Counted from the stretch's first letter, positions 8,120 through 17,104 are shown. The stretch is DNA of 64,000 nt from Lachnospiraceae bacterium (GCA_022799355.1 JAAWOG010000001.1:1-64000), one strand, 5' to 3'. The notes: generated from the sequence alone by a model not told the origin. Program-made: numbers and translations.

Positions 8120-8136
8120 CCTACTATCTCAATAGG
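8120..8136. promoter_or_regulatory. Rrf2-type operator at the cysK start site
   Basis: CCTACTATCTCAATAGG, an imperfect palindrome directly downstream of the cysK -10 where a bound repressor would block transcription. It differs in only two positions from CCTACTATGGCAATAGG at 17014-17030 before iscS. Assignment to the adjacent Rrf2 protein is inferred. Confidence 0.7.
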
Positions 8137-8144
8137 TTTTATAT

Positions 8145-8173
8145 ATCATATCCATTACCGTCCGTTTTGTCAA
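8145..8173 (-). promoter_or_regulatory. cysK promoter
   Basis: Minus strand: consensus TTGACA (8168-8173), 17-bp spacer, TATGAT (8145-8150). Confidence 0.8.
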
Positions 8174-8211
8174 TATTCATTTGAAATTTGAACCGTAGCT
8201 ATCTTTCCCCC

Positions 8212-8240
8212 TTGCCAACTTAATTACCCTGTAATATGAT
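8212..8240 (+). promoter_or_regulatory. rrf2 promoter
   Basis: TTGCCA (8212-8217), 17-bp spacer, TATGAT (8235-8240). The stretch CCTGTAATATGATAGG across the -10 resembles the CCTA...ATAGG box, so self-control is possible. Confidence 0.65.
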
Positions 8241-8314
8241 AGGAATGTAGGAATAACCAGTCCGAATGGCACCGTCCTATGTTGCAAAAAAACGGTAAAG
8301 AAACGGAGAAAACC

Positions 8315-8716
8315 ATGATGATATCCACCAGAGGGCGCTACGCCCTGCGGGTTATGATAGACCTCGCACAGCAGAACAATGACGGCTATGTGCCGCTTAA
8401 GGAGATAGCCGCAAGGCAGGAAATATCCGAAAAATATTTGGAGAGTATTCTGAAAATGCTCGTAAAAGGAAAAATCCTCACTGGGCTTCGCGGCAAGGGC
8501 GGCGGCTACCGCCTGAACAAAGCCCCCGAAGAATATACCGTGACCGAAATTCTTGAGCTGACCGAGGAATCTCTCGCCCCCGTAAGCTGTCTTGAAAATG
8601 ACGCCGAGCCCTGTTCCAGAGCGTCAGAGTGCAGAACTCTCGGCATGTGGAAAGGGCTCGATCAGTTGATACGAAATTACTTTGACAATATTACGTTGGC
8701 GGACCTGATACGGTAA
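8315..8716 (+). CDS. Rrf2-family regulator, IscR/CymR-like, probably Fe-S binding
   Basis: 133 residues from the ATG at 8315 (GGAG 6 bases upstream; the longer frame start at 8279 is not conserved in type). The N-terminal winged helix-turn-helix begins STRGRYALRVMIDLA, and GLRGKGGGYRL is the wing. Three cysteines, Cys92, Cys100 and Cys106, sit where IscR binds its cluster (spacing 7 and 5). It therefore probably senses Fe-S or cysteine status. It is divergent from cysK; a box shared by cysK and iscS points to both as targets. Confidence 0.85.
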   Translation: MMISTRGRYALRVMIDLAQQNNDGYVPLKEIAARQEISEKYLESILKMLVKGKILTGLRGKGGGYRLNKAPEEYTVTEILELTEESLAPVSCLENDAEPCSRASECRTLGMWKGLDQLIRNYFDNITLADLIR

Positions 8717-8772
8717 GGATCTTTCAGGCTTCGTTTATCCTGTAAAAATTCTAAAATAATATTGATCAGCGC

Positions 8773-9996
8773 CTATTCCGCATCCTTCTGCAGCAGTTCC
8801 TCCAGCAGTACGTCCTTCTCTTCTTTTTCCTTCTCCGTTTCCGCCGGATTCCTGTTCACGCCATTGCGCTCGTCAATTAACTCTTCTACCTCCTCCGCCA
8901 GCTTTTCGGTGGATTTATCAATACTGCTCTGTCTCGCTTCTCCAAGCGCGGCATCAGACGCCGCCTGCATCATGCCGTCTTTGATCTGCTGCATGCTCTG
9001 CAGCGGATTATCCGCAATACGCTGCAGCTTAACGTCCCGCATATCCCGCAGCACCTGCGTCCCGAAGCTTCCGAGGATATAAGCCTCCTCAAGTTTTATT
9101 TTTACCTCGCTCCGGAAACTCTCCATCGCCTCTCCCAACTGTCCGACCGTAAAAGACTCATCCTGGACAGCAGCTTTAAGCACTCTGCATTTTTTCAGCA
9201 GATTTTGGGCAATGCCGTCCGCCTTGGAAAGGAAGTAATGCCCGCCATCGCTGACCATATTCGACACCTCTTCCACACCCCTTTCATGGTTCAGGGAAGA
9301 TTTCATAAGTTCCGCTGCCGAATGATGAATCGTATCGCTTACCGAACTCTCCGTGTCGGATGTATTGTTATCTTTGCCATCCTCTTTATCCACACCGTTG
9401 TTTTTCTGTTCTTCCTCCGCCTTTTCGGCTTCTTCCATCGTCCTGAGCAAAGTCACCAGATCCCGGTTATTTTCATTGATTTCTTCCTTCTTCCGGGATG
9501 TCTGCACAGCCGCTGCCCGCTGTGCCTCCTCCAGCCTTTTCAGGGCTTCCTCTGCCTGAAAGTCCTTCTGCTCCTGCATCTCTTCCTGCAATAGCTGCTG
9601 CTTTTTGACAACCTCTTTCATCAGTGGATCCTGATACGCCGAACTGTCTTTCATCCTGCCATAGGCGGCGTTCGTGACCTTTATCTGTAACTCAATGACA
9701 TTCTCCAGTTCATCATAATATTCACTTCTGATTTTTCTTTCCTGATGAACTTCCTCCATCTGCCGCAGCAGCATCTCCACCTTTTCATCGTACTGTGTAC
9801 CCTGCGCCCCGATATCTTTCGGAATTTCCTCTCCCGTCTGCCCCTCGAGCAGTTTTCTCCCCTCCTCGGAAATCTTAACCTCGTATCCCGGACCGAACAG
9901 ATCGTCCGCAGACCGTATCTGGTCCTCGATTTCCAGAACATTCCGCTCCGGCATCATCACGCCCGCAGGGATACCTCCGAATCCACCAACTCTCAT
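8773..9996 (-). CDS. Uncharacterised coiled-coil protein, 407 residues
   Basis: I do not recognise a family. The ATG at 9996 has GGAGG 9 bases upstream. The N-terminus is glycine-rich and non-charged (MRVGGFGGIPAGVMM) with no signal peptide or membrane segment. Most of the rest is highly charged and helical: a long Glu/Gln/Lys-rich coiled coil from about residue 70 to 190, an Asn/Asp/Ser-rich linker near 195-220, then further helices, and a Glu-rich tail. The look is that of a cytoplasmic structural or adaptor protein. It sits alone between rrf2 and a partial copy of rrf2, which suggests insertion or a duplication event at this place. Confidence 0.75.
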   Translation of the reverse strand: MRVGGFGGIPAGVMMPERNVLEIEDQIRSADDLFGPGYEVKISEEGRKLLEGQTGEEIPKDIGAQGTQYDEKVEMLLRQMEEVHQERKIRSEYYDELENVIELQIKVTNAAYGRMKDSSAYQDPLMKEVVKKQQLLQEEMQEQKDFQAEEALKRLEEAQRAAAVQTSRKKEEINENNRDLVTLLRTMEEAEKAEEEQKNNGVDKEDGKDNNTSDTESSVSDTIHHSAAELMKSSLNHERGVEEVSNMVSDGGHYFLSKADGIAQNLLKKCRVLKAAVQDESFTVGQLGEAMESFRSEVKIKLEEAYILGSFGTQVLRDMRDVKLQRIADNPLQSMQQIKDGMMQAASDAALGEARQSSIDKSTEKLAEEVEELIDERNGVNRNPAETEKEKEEKDVLLEELLQKDAE

Positions 9997-10251
9997 ACCA
10001 AACTACCTCCATTCCTTTGAATTTTTTCCGCAATTCCGTTTGCGTGGTATTCGACAGCCACTTTGTTCCATAAAAGCGACTGCTGTTCCTGTTATTTAAA
10101 CAATTGTACACATAACTTCCTGGGCAAACTTATCCACTATCTACAATATTTTTAACTGTTTAAAAATATTATCGGCAAACTATAATCGATTGTTGATATA
10201 TTTTCCCAAATTAATTGCCTTTTTGCAGAAGCAGGATACGGAAATATCTTT

Positions 10252-10376
10252 CCTGAAAAAACACCGAACCCTGTTCCAAAGCCTCAGAGTACAAAACTCC
10301 TGACATTTGGAAAGGGTTCGATCAATCCATACAAAATTATTTTGACAATATTACGCCGGCAGGCCTGATACGGTAA
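10252..10376 (+). pseudogene. Decayed 3' fragment of an rrf2 gene copy
   Basis: This stretch matches the last 40 codons of the intact rrf2 gene (8593-8716) at most positions, including the stop codon and the following CTTTCAGGCT. Relative to the intact gene it has a one-base loss near 10258 that shifts the frame, and the codon for the third cluster cysteine has become Tyr. There is no start or 5' part. The flanking 9997-10251 has no gene and is AT-rich. Confidence 0.8.
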
Positions 10377-10391
10377 GTATCTTTCAGGCTG

Positions 10392-12278
10392 CTATTCCTT
10401 ATCCCGCTCAGCCAGCAATTTCATGGGCTCTTTTTTCAGGCTTCTGTTTATCCTGTAAAGCGCGATTCCCGCGCCCGCAGCCGTAATCGCCGCAGCACAG
10501 CCGGCGGCAAGAAGCCACTGATCTTCCATCCGCACCTCATCCACCGCAACTTCCTTTGTCACATGGACCGCCCCTGCCGTATATGCCGTGTCGAAATAAG
10601 ATTTGCCTGCATTCTCCGCAGATACCCCGGCGGCTGCCACCGCCCCTGCGGCGCAGCCCAAAATACTGCCTGAAAGGACCAGCAGGACAAACCCGGACAG
10701 TATGGACCACCTGCACTGCATAACGTTCATCCCGAGGGAGCGTTCTATCGCTGTCCGCTTCGACTGTTTTGTGATAAACAGATGGCTGAAAAAAGAAAGA
10801 AGCAGTCCCGCGAGAAGGATGCCCGACACCAGCAGAAGATAAGAAAGATTCCTCATATCATCCATTCCCGCCTTCAATGCGGAATATCCCATATCGTAAA
10901 ACGTAAATTCCAGATCTTCCATATCGCATTGGGACCAGCCCAGTAAAAATTCTTCTATCGTTCCGTTGGGAATCCGAAACGACGCGTTCCTGTCCGACAT
11001 GGGCCCGATATCCATCAGATTATTTTCGTCTCCCGCCTCAATGGACTTCATCGGCACGATCAGCTCATCCGAACCGGAAGTATAAGTGTTGACGGCGTCC
11101 ATGTTTTCCGATACCGTATCGTAAATCCCTACAACCGTATATTCCGAAGTCTCAAAAGGCTCAAGCGTCTCCCCATTCTCATCAATATAAGACGCACTGG
11201 CAGAAAAGGAACCTTCCAGCCAGAAATCCCTTCCCGCATTCTTCCTTCCATTGGTAAACAGAAGCCGCACGGTAACGTTATCCCCCAGCACAAGCCCGTT
11301 GTTTTCCATAAAAACCTTCGGCGCAAGACAGACCTTACTTCCCGCCTCATATTCCTCCCGGCTGATATCTCTCCCTTCCGTGATAAAAGAATCCCCGTTA
11401 TAAAAAGGCATCAAAAGACAAGTCTCGTTCGTCCCTGTCACCGGCTGAATATCATATCCCCATTCCATGGTCTCTATAATAGAGAGAAGCCTGCGCCCGG
11501 CATCCGTCTCATAAAACCCATCCGTCAGCTCAAAAATTTCCTGTCCGTCCCTGAACATATCCTCTGCCGCTCTTCCGTCCGGATAAAAAATCTCCGACGC
11601 CAGCGTATCAGGAATATACTCCAGATCAATCCTGGGTTCTCCCATCCCCGCTTCCTGATACGCCCGCTCCAATGCCGTCCCGTGAATATAGAGATAACTC
11701 ACAAGCGCTGCCACATACGTTTTATCCTGATACAGTTTTTCCGGCTCCGGATTTCTGTGGTCGCAGAACCATATCACATTATCCGTAAGCCTCTTGTCCC
11801 CGCCGACTACCTTTGATATTTTAATCTGAACGGATTCATCCGGCACGCAATCCTCCAGCGGTGAAAACTCCGCGATCACAAAGGATGTCTTTACCCTGTC
11901 AGGATTCTGGCTTTTCCACAGCTTGACATACTCCGGCGTATAAGAACCATAATAAGCCCTTTTTTCCGGTCCCGACACATACCGAGCCCCCGGAAAATCC
12001 AGTTCCTCCACCGTCCGGTAAGAAGTAAACTGCTCCTTCTTTATCAGTTGATAGCTTTTCTGCTCAGCGTCCCATTGCAGCTTCTGTTCAAAGGCTCTCG
12101 GTACCTGCCGCACGGTAGCTATAGTGATAAAGCGGTCCTCATACTCCGCCATGGTCCTGTAACTTTTCAGCCAGATGGAAGCGCCCAGGGTTATCAACAG
12201 CGCCGCAAAAAATGTAAGTACCAGAAACAGAACTGTCTTTACCGGAGTCCGCAGCATTTGTTTCAGACTGTTCTTCAT
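10392..12278 (-). CDS. FtsX/MacB-type ABC transporter permease
   Basis: 628 residues from the ATG at 12278, which overlaps the ATPase stop as ATGA. There is one N-terminal membrane segment (about 15-38), a large extracytoplasmic region (about 40-480), and three C-terminal membrane segments: near SYLLLVSGILLAGLLLSFF, WSILSGFVLLVLSG and WLLAAGCAAAITAAG. This is the MacB/LolE plan of mechanotransmission exporters, which move peptides or lipids or sense antibiotics. Substrate cannot be told. It forms one operon with the ATPase and the second permease; no two-component genes are beside it. Confidence 0.82.
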   Translation of the reverse strand: MKNSLKQMLRTPVKTVLFLVLTFFAALLITLGASIWLKSYRTMAEYEDRFITIATVRQVPRAFEQKLQWDAEQKSYQLIKKEQFTSYRTVEELDFPGARYVSGPEKRAYYGSYTPEYVKLWKSQNPDRVKTSFVIAEFSPLEDCVPDESVQIKISKVVGGDKRLTDNVIWFCDHRNPEPEKLYQDKTYVAALVSYLYIHGTALERAYQEAGMGEPRIDLEYIPDTLASEIFYPDGRAAEDMFRDGQEIFELTDGFYETDAGRRLLSIIETMEWGYDIQPVTGTNETCLLMPFYNGDSFITEGRDISREEYEAGSKVCLAPKVFMENNGLVLGDNVTVRLLFTNGRKNAGRDFWLEGSFSASASYIDENGETLEPFETSEYTVVGIYDTVSENMDAVNTYTSGSDELIVPMKSIEAGDENNLMDIGPMSDRNASFRIPNGTIEEFLLGWSQCDMEDLEFTFYDMGYSALKAGMDDMRNLSYLLLVSGILLAGLLLSFFSHLFITKQSKRTAIERSLGMNVMQCRWSILSGFVLLVLSGSILGCAAGAVAAAGVSAENAGKSYFDTAYTAGAVHVTKEVAVDEVRMEDQWLLAAGCAAAITAAGAGIALYRINRSLKKEPMKLLAERDKE

Positions 12279-12952
12279 TCCCTGACCACCTCCAGTACCC
12301 CGTCCAGCATCCAATATACCACATCGGCCGCCTCTGCCACCTTTTCATTATGCGTCACAACGATCACCACATAGTTTTCCTCATGTGCCATCTTACAAAG
12401 CAGTTCCACAATCGTTTTCTCATTCTGGCTGTCCAGATTCCCTGTGGGTTCATCCGCCAGAAGAATCTGTCCGCCGGAAGCCATAGCCCTGGCGATTGCC
12501 ACCCGCTGCTGCTCTCCGCCGCTTATCATACCCGGCATCTTCCGAAACAGCTCCTCTTTCAGCCCTACCTTCCCCAGAAACTCCCTGGCCTGCGCCATAG
12601 CCTCCTTTTTCGGCACATGCCGAAGCTGCATCGGAAACATCACATTTTCCAGCACCGTAAGCAGAGGAAACAAATGAAATGCCTGATAGATCACAGACGC
12701 CTGCTCCATCCTGTATTTATCCCGGTCTATCTCTCTGATATCCCTGCCGCCCACTAAAAGCTTCCCCTCCGTGGGCACATCCAGCCCCGCCAGCAGAGAT
12801 AAAAACGTACTCTTTCCGCTGCCGGATTTTCCGGTGATCGCATAGATCTTTCCCCTCTCAAAACTGCAGGTTACTTCCGAAAGTGCTCTTGTCCTGAGAT
12901 ATTTTGACCGGTACGTGTAACCGACTCCTTCCGCCGTAATCATGTTATCCAT
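12275..12952 (-). CDS. ABC transporter ATPase, LolD/MacB type
   Basis: 225 residues, one nucleotide-binding domain. Walker A GKSGSGKST, Q-loop in YQAFHLFP, signature ISGGEQQRVAIARA, Walker B ILLADEPTG and H-loop VVTHN are all present, so it should be active. It powers the two FtsX-like permeases on either side. It starts 25 bases after the first permease and its stop codon overlaps the start of the second. Confidence 0.92.
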   Translation of the reverse strand: MDNMITAEGVGYTYRSKYLRTRALSEVTCSFERGKIYAITGKSGSGKSTFLSLLAGLDVPTEGKLLVGGRDIREIDRDKYRMEQASVIYQAFHLFPLLTVLENVMFPMQLRHVPKKEAMAQAREFLGKVGLKEELFRKMPGMISGGEQQRVAIARAMASGGQILLADEPTGNLDSQNEKTIVELLCKMAHEENYVVIVVTHNEKVAEAADVVYWMLDGVLEVVRE

Positions 12953-12977
12953 CTTCTCCGTCCCCCCCTGACCTTTC

Positions 12978-14192
12978 CTATTGTGAAGATAACAGACGCA
13001 TCACGCTGTTTTTGCCAATCCGTCCGTAAGCTGCCGCCGCTCCCGCAAGATAGGCGGCAAGAAGTATTCCATTGACAACAAGCACCGTGCCCGGATCTGC
13101 CGAAAGCAGCAGTGCCAACACATCCCCCAGCAGATTCCCCAGAAATACCAGCACCATCTGTTCCAGCAAAAACAACAGCGCCGCATTCCTGTTTTTCACG
13201 CCCTGCAGCCGCAGGAGCGCGTACTCCTCCATTCTGCTGTTCCCGGAAAGAAAACTTACCACATAACCGATCAGCAGCACCAAAATGCAGACAACCGGAA
13301 AAAACGATTCCATAAATTCGATGGAATGCAGAAGATCCGTTGCCCGTGCGGTAAAACTGCTGTCCCTGACAAAAAGGGAATGCCCCTGATAGGAATCACC
13401 CGCCAGAGGATCTGCCTCCGTAAATCCGATGTCCTGCATCTCCTGTTTAAACGCATTCAGTTCCATCGGATCTTTCACACAAAACAGCGCCGTATCCGTA
13501 AAGAAGGGAATATCATACTGATGATAGATTCCGCGGACCGCTTCAAACGGCAGAATCACATCCATCGCGTTCACCGACGTTTTTCCCAGCAGATCATCCA
13601 TGGTGCCCGCGATCTCCACTTCCGCCGCACCCATCGGCAGTACATCCAGCTTCATCAGAGCGCTGTCCGCATTATAATAATAGAATGTCAATGTAACGGT
13701 ATCTCCGACCTCCCAGCCCTGCCTCCTCATAACCTTTTCACTGACAATACACGCTCTCTCCTCCGATCCGAAAAAAGCATCCCGCCTCTCCGGCTCCATA
13801 TGGATCATGTCCTCCTGCAGGCCGTCCACCGCCTCCGCCCTGTTCACACCGGCAACATGCAGATTCAGATATTTCGGATAATCTATGGGTTCAAACTCCC
13901 CTTCCCCCGCCATCAGGCATACCTGAAAAGATTCCTCCGTTATGTTGTCAGAACGGATAAGCCCATCCACCAGTTTCTCGGAAATAAACAGACCGTTCCC
14001 CCGGGTTCCGTTTACATTGGTCACATAACAGTTGACCGGAACCTGCTCCGCCAGTTCCCCAAGCTGGCTTTTGTAGCTGTGTATGCTTCCGAAATAAGCA
14101 TGCAGCAGAAAAACCAGCATGATACCGATACCCACCGTGACCAGATTTGCTGTTTTCCGCCTTCTGATGCTGTAGCCTGTGTAATGAAACAT
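12978..14192 (-). CDS. FtsX-type ABC transporter permease, first of the pair
   Basis: 404 residues from MFHYTGYSIRRRK (ATG 14192, AGGAGG 7 bases upstream). Membrane segment at about 18-36 (LVTVGIGIMLVFLLHAYFG), a large outside domain, then three C-terminal segments beginning FFPVVCILVLLIGYVVSFL. It is shorter than its partner permease and pairs with it as a heterodimer. It begins 43 bases after mnmA on the same strand, so read-through from the isc-mnmA operon is possible. Confidence 0.8.
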   Translation of the reverse strand: MFHYTGYSIRRRKTANLVTVGIGIMLVFLLHAYFGSIHSYKSQLGELAEQVPVNCYVTNVNGTRGNGLFISEKLVDGLIRSDNITEESFQVCLMAGEGEFEPIDYPKYLNLHVAGVNRAEAVDGLQEDMIHMEPERRDAFFGSEERACIVSEKVMRRQGWEVGDTVTLTFYYYNADSALMKLDVLPMGAAEVEIAGTMDDLLGKTSVNAMDVILPFEAVRGIYHQYDIPFFTDTALFCVKDPMELNAFKQEMQDIGFTEADPLAGDSYQGHSLFVRDSSFTARATDLLHSIEFMESFFPVVCILVLLIGYVVSFLSGNSRMEEYALLRLQGVKNRNAALLFLLEQMVLVFLGNLLGDVLALLLSADPGTVLVVNGILLAAYLAGAAAAYGRIGKNSVMRLLSSQ

Positions 14193-14235
14193 GCGGCACC
14201 TCCTTTTTGGATTCCGATCATTTATGTTATCTTCC

Positions 14236-15348
14236 CTACTCCGCGCCGCAGATCTTCCCGCCGCCCAACACCAGATCTCCATCGTACAGTACCACAGACT
14301 GTCCTCTTGTAATAGCCCGCTGGGGCTCATCAAACGTCACTTTCAAAAATCCTTCTTTCGTCACCTTAGCCGTGGCAGGTTGAGGGCTGTGGCGATAACG
14401 GATCTTTGCCTGTACCCGTATCTTTTTATCGGGCTCCGGGATTGACACCCAGTTTACATCCCGTGCGGTCAGCGTCCTCTGAAACAGCTCCTCATGAGCG
14501 CAGAGCACCACCTCGTTACTCTCCGGCCTGATCTCCTTCACATAATAGGGATACGCGGCGGCAATGCCAAGCCCCTTTCTCTGTCCCACGGTATAATGGA
14601 TAATGCCTTTATGCCGCCCCAACACTTCACCGTCCTGTGTCACAAAGTTTCCCTCCGGCGCCTTCTTTCCCGTATATTCCTCAATAAATGCTTCATAGTG
14701 CCCGTCCGGCACAAAGCAAATATCCTGACTGTCCTTTTTATGGGCGTTAAAAAAACCGTACTCCTGCGCCAGAGCACGCACCTTCTCCTTTGTCAGTTCT
14801 CCCAGGGGCAGGCAGACATGGGCAAGCTGCTCCTGGGTAAGCTGATAGAGCACATAGCTCTGATCCTTTGTCTGATCCAATGCCTTCCGCATCTGCCATC
14901 TGCCGTCCGCCTCATCCCTGCCGATCCTCGCGTAATGCCCCGTCACGATCTTATCGCACCCAAGCAACCTCGCCCGCTCGTACAGCTTTTCAAACTTCAT
15001 ATAACGGTTGCAGTCAATACAGGGATTGGGCGTTTCGCCATGTAAATAGCTGTTCACAAACCGTTCCATCACCTGACAGCGGAATTCCTCCGTAAACCGG
15101 AACACATAAAAGGGCATCCCCAGTTTCCGCGCCACAGCCTCCGCATCCCGCGCATCATCCGCCGTGCAGCAGGAGGCGTTTCCCTCCGGCATTTCCTCCT
15201 CCGAATCCTCAATATATTCCCTCTGATACAGCTTCATCATCGCCCCGACGCAGTCATATCCCTGTTCCTGCATCAGCGCCGCCGCCACCGAAGAATCCAC
15301 CCCGCCGCTCATGGCAATCAGCGCCTTCTGCCGTCCGTTATCTCCCAT
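14236..15348 (-). CDS. mnmA: tRNA-specific 2-thiouridylase MnmA
   Basis: 370 residues. It puts sulfur on U34 of Lys, Glu and Gln tRNAs, using sulfur passed from a cysteine desulfurase. The PP-loop SGGVDSS (14-20) binds ATP; the first catalytic cysteine lies in NPCIDCNRY and the second in SQDICFVPDG. The C-terminal beta-barrel ends with QSVVLYDGDLVLGGG. The start has GAGAGGAAT before the ATG. It follows iscS and iscU, the sulfur donors, in the same direction. Confidence 0.95.
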   Translation of the reverse strand: MGDNGRQKALIAMSGGVDSSVAAALMQEQGYDCVGAMMKLYQREYIEDSEEEMPEGNASCCTADDARDAEAVARKLGMPFYVFRFTEEFRCQVMERFVNSYLHGETPNPCIDCNRYMKFEKLYERARLLGCDKIVTGHYARIGRDEADGRWQMRKALDQTKDQSYVLYQLTQEQLAHVCLPLGELTKEKVRALAQEYGFFNAHKKDSQDICFVPDGHYEAFIEEYTGKKAPEGNFVTQDGEVLGRHKGIIHYTVGQRKGLGIAAAYPYYVKEIRPESNEVVLCAHEELFQRTLTARDVNWVSIPEPDKKIRVQAKIRYRHSPQPATAKVTKEGFLKVTFDEPQRAITRGQSVVLYDGDLVLGGGKICGAE

Positions 15349-15412
15349 ATTCCTCTCCCGTTCCCGTGCAGACCATCTTTCTTTTTACCCTTTTCATACA
15401 GTATAAAACACC

Positions 15413-15799
15413 TTACGGCTCCTGCGCAATCCCGTTTTTATCATAATAATCCTTCACTGCCGCCCGGACCGCCTCCTCCGCCAGCACCGAACAGTGCATC
15501 TTGTGTGCTGGAAGCCCGTCCAGCGCCTCGGCCACGGCCTTATTGGTCAATGCCAGCGCCTCTTTGACCGGCTTTCCTTTGATCATCTCCGTTGCCATGG
15601 AACTGCTGGCGATGGCGGAACCGCATCCGAAAGTACAAAACGATACATCCGTGATAATATCATTCTCCACCCTGATATACATCTTCATGATATCGCCGCA
15701 TTTTGCATTGCCCACTTCACCGATTCCGTCAGCATCCTCCATTTTTCCCAGATTTCTGGGATGCCGAAAATGATCCATCACCTTTTCGCTATATAACAT
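15413..15799 (-). CDS. iscU: Fe-S cluster scaffold protein, IscU/NifU N-terminal type
   Basis: 128 residues. The three cluster ligands Cys34 (NAKCGD), Cys59 (FGCGSAIASSS) and Cys103 (MHCSVLAEE) are in the family positions. It receives sulfur from IscS and iron to build clusters. The extra Cys55 is common in this clade. Its start overlaps the end of iscS by 11 bases, so they are translationally coupled. Confidence 0.94.
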   Translation of the reverse strand: MLYSEKVMDHFRHPRNLGKMEDADGIGEVGNAKCGDIMKMYIRVENDIITDVSFCTFGCGSAIASSSMATEMIKGKPVKEALALTNKAVAEALDGLPAHKMHCSVLAEEAVRAAVKDYYDKNGIAQEP

Positions 15800-16976
15800 G
15801 ATCCCTCTCTCCTTTCTCCAGTTCCTCCCACACCGGGGAGATACCGCGCAGATATTCCACCGCGCCCGTAATTTCCTTTATCATTACTTCCACTTCCTCC
15901 ATCCTGTTTTCCGCGGACAACGTCAGCCGCAGAGAGCCATGTGCGACTTCATGGGGCAATCCCAGCGCCAGCAGTACGTGGCTTGGATTAAGAGATCCTG
16001 AAGCACAGGCGGAACCGGAGGATGCCGCAATCCCTTTTTCATTAAGCAGCAGCAAAAGCGCTTCCCCTTCGATCCCTTCAAAACAGAAATTGACATTCCC
16101 CGGCAGCCGCCTTATCCTATCACCGTTTAACCTGGCATGCGGAATCTTTGACAATCCTGCGATCAGCGCATCCCTCAGTCCGCTCTCATAAGCCTTATGT
16201 TCCTCCAGCTTTTCCACCGCGAGTGAAAATGCCTCCGCCATACCCACGATACCCGGAACGTTTTCCGTCCCGGCGCGCCTCCCTCTCTCCTGAGCGCCGC
16301 CTTCTATCAGGGAAAACAGCGGATTTCCTTTTTTTACATACAAGGCGCCCACTCCCTTTGGTCCGCCGAACTTATGTGCCGAGAGAGACAGCATATCAAC
16401 ATTCATCTTTGTCACATCAATCCTGATATGCCCTGCCGCCTGCACTGCGTCGGTATGAAAAATAACGCCCGCCTCTCTGCAGAGCGCCCCGATCTCTTTT
16501 ATGGGCTGTATCGTCCCGATCTCATTATTGGCAGCCATCACACTGACCAGCGCCGTATCTTCCCTGATCGCTGCTTTTACATCTTCCACCCTGACGATTC
16601 CGTCCTCATATACCGGCAGAAGCGTCACCTCAAAACCTTCCCCCTCCAGCTTTTTCAGAGTATGAAGCACCGCATGATGCTCTATTTCCGTGGAAATCAG
16701 ATGTGTTTTTCCTTTTCTCTTCCCGGAGAGCGCCGCCGAGCGGATCGCCTGATTATCCGCCTCGCTCCCGCCGGAAGTAAAAAAAATCTCTCCGGGCTCC
16801 GCTCCCAGTAAAACCGCCACTTTCTCCCTCGCCTGCGCAAGCACCTCAGCCGCCCGCTGCCCGGGGCCGTGCAGACTCGATGGATTCCCGTAAATATTCT
16901 CCATACACTCCGTCATCAACGCTATAACGGCCTTCGACATTTTTGTCGTTGCCGCATGATCCGCATATATTTTCAT
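15789..16976 (-). CDS. iscS: Cysteine desulfurase, IscS/NifS type
   Basis: 395 residues from MKIYADHAATTKMS (ATG 16976 behind AGGAGAGG); a longer frame start exists but has no ribosome site. It is a PLP enzyme that takes sulfur from cysteine as a persulfide. PLP lysine in SLSAHKFGGPKGVG, catalytic cysteine in SSGSACASGS and the histidine motif TEIEHHAV are visible. The CASGS loop form and the partner IscU indicate a housekeeping Fe-S/thio-tRNA role. The upstream CCTACTAT...ATAGG box ties it to the Rrf2 regulator. Confidence 0.93.
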   Translation of the reverse strand: MKIYADHAATTKMSKAVIALMTECMENIYGNPSSLHGPGQRAAEVLAQAREKVAVLLGAEPGEIFFTSGGSEADNQAIRSAALSGKRKGKTHLISTEIEHHAVLHTLKKLEGEGFEVTLLPVYEDGIVRVEDVKAAIREDTALVSVMAANNEIGTIQPIKEIGALCREAGVIFHTDAVQAAGHIRIDVTKMNVDMLSLSAHKFGGPKGVGALYVKKGNPLFSLIEGGAQERGRRAGTENVPGIVGMAEAFSLAVEKLEEHKAYESGLRDALIAGLSKIPHARLNGDRIRRLPGNVNFCFEGIEGEALLLLLNEKGIAASSGSACASGSLNPSHVLLALGLPHEVAHGSLRLTLSAENRMEEVEVMIKEITGAVEYLRGISPVWEELEKGERDHVI

Positions 16977-17013
16977 AAAACCTCTCCTTTCCTCCACAGT
17001 ATAAACCAATTTA

Positions 17014-17030
17014 CCTACTATGGCAATAGG
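17014..17030. promoter_or_regulatory. Rrf2-type operator before iscS
   Basis: CCTACTATGGCAATAGG followed on the plus strand by TTTTAAA, nearly the same as the cysK site (8120-8136, followed by TTTTATA). It lies 38 bases before the iscS ATG. A clear -35/-10 pair was not found next to it on the minus strand. Confidence 0.7.
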
Positions 17031-17104
17031 TTTTAAAGCAATTCTGTTCCGCTCCCCAACTCAAATCCCATAACTCATAAAAATGTTAAGGAAAATGCAA
17101 TGTT

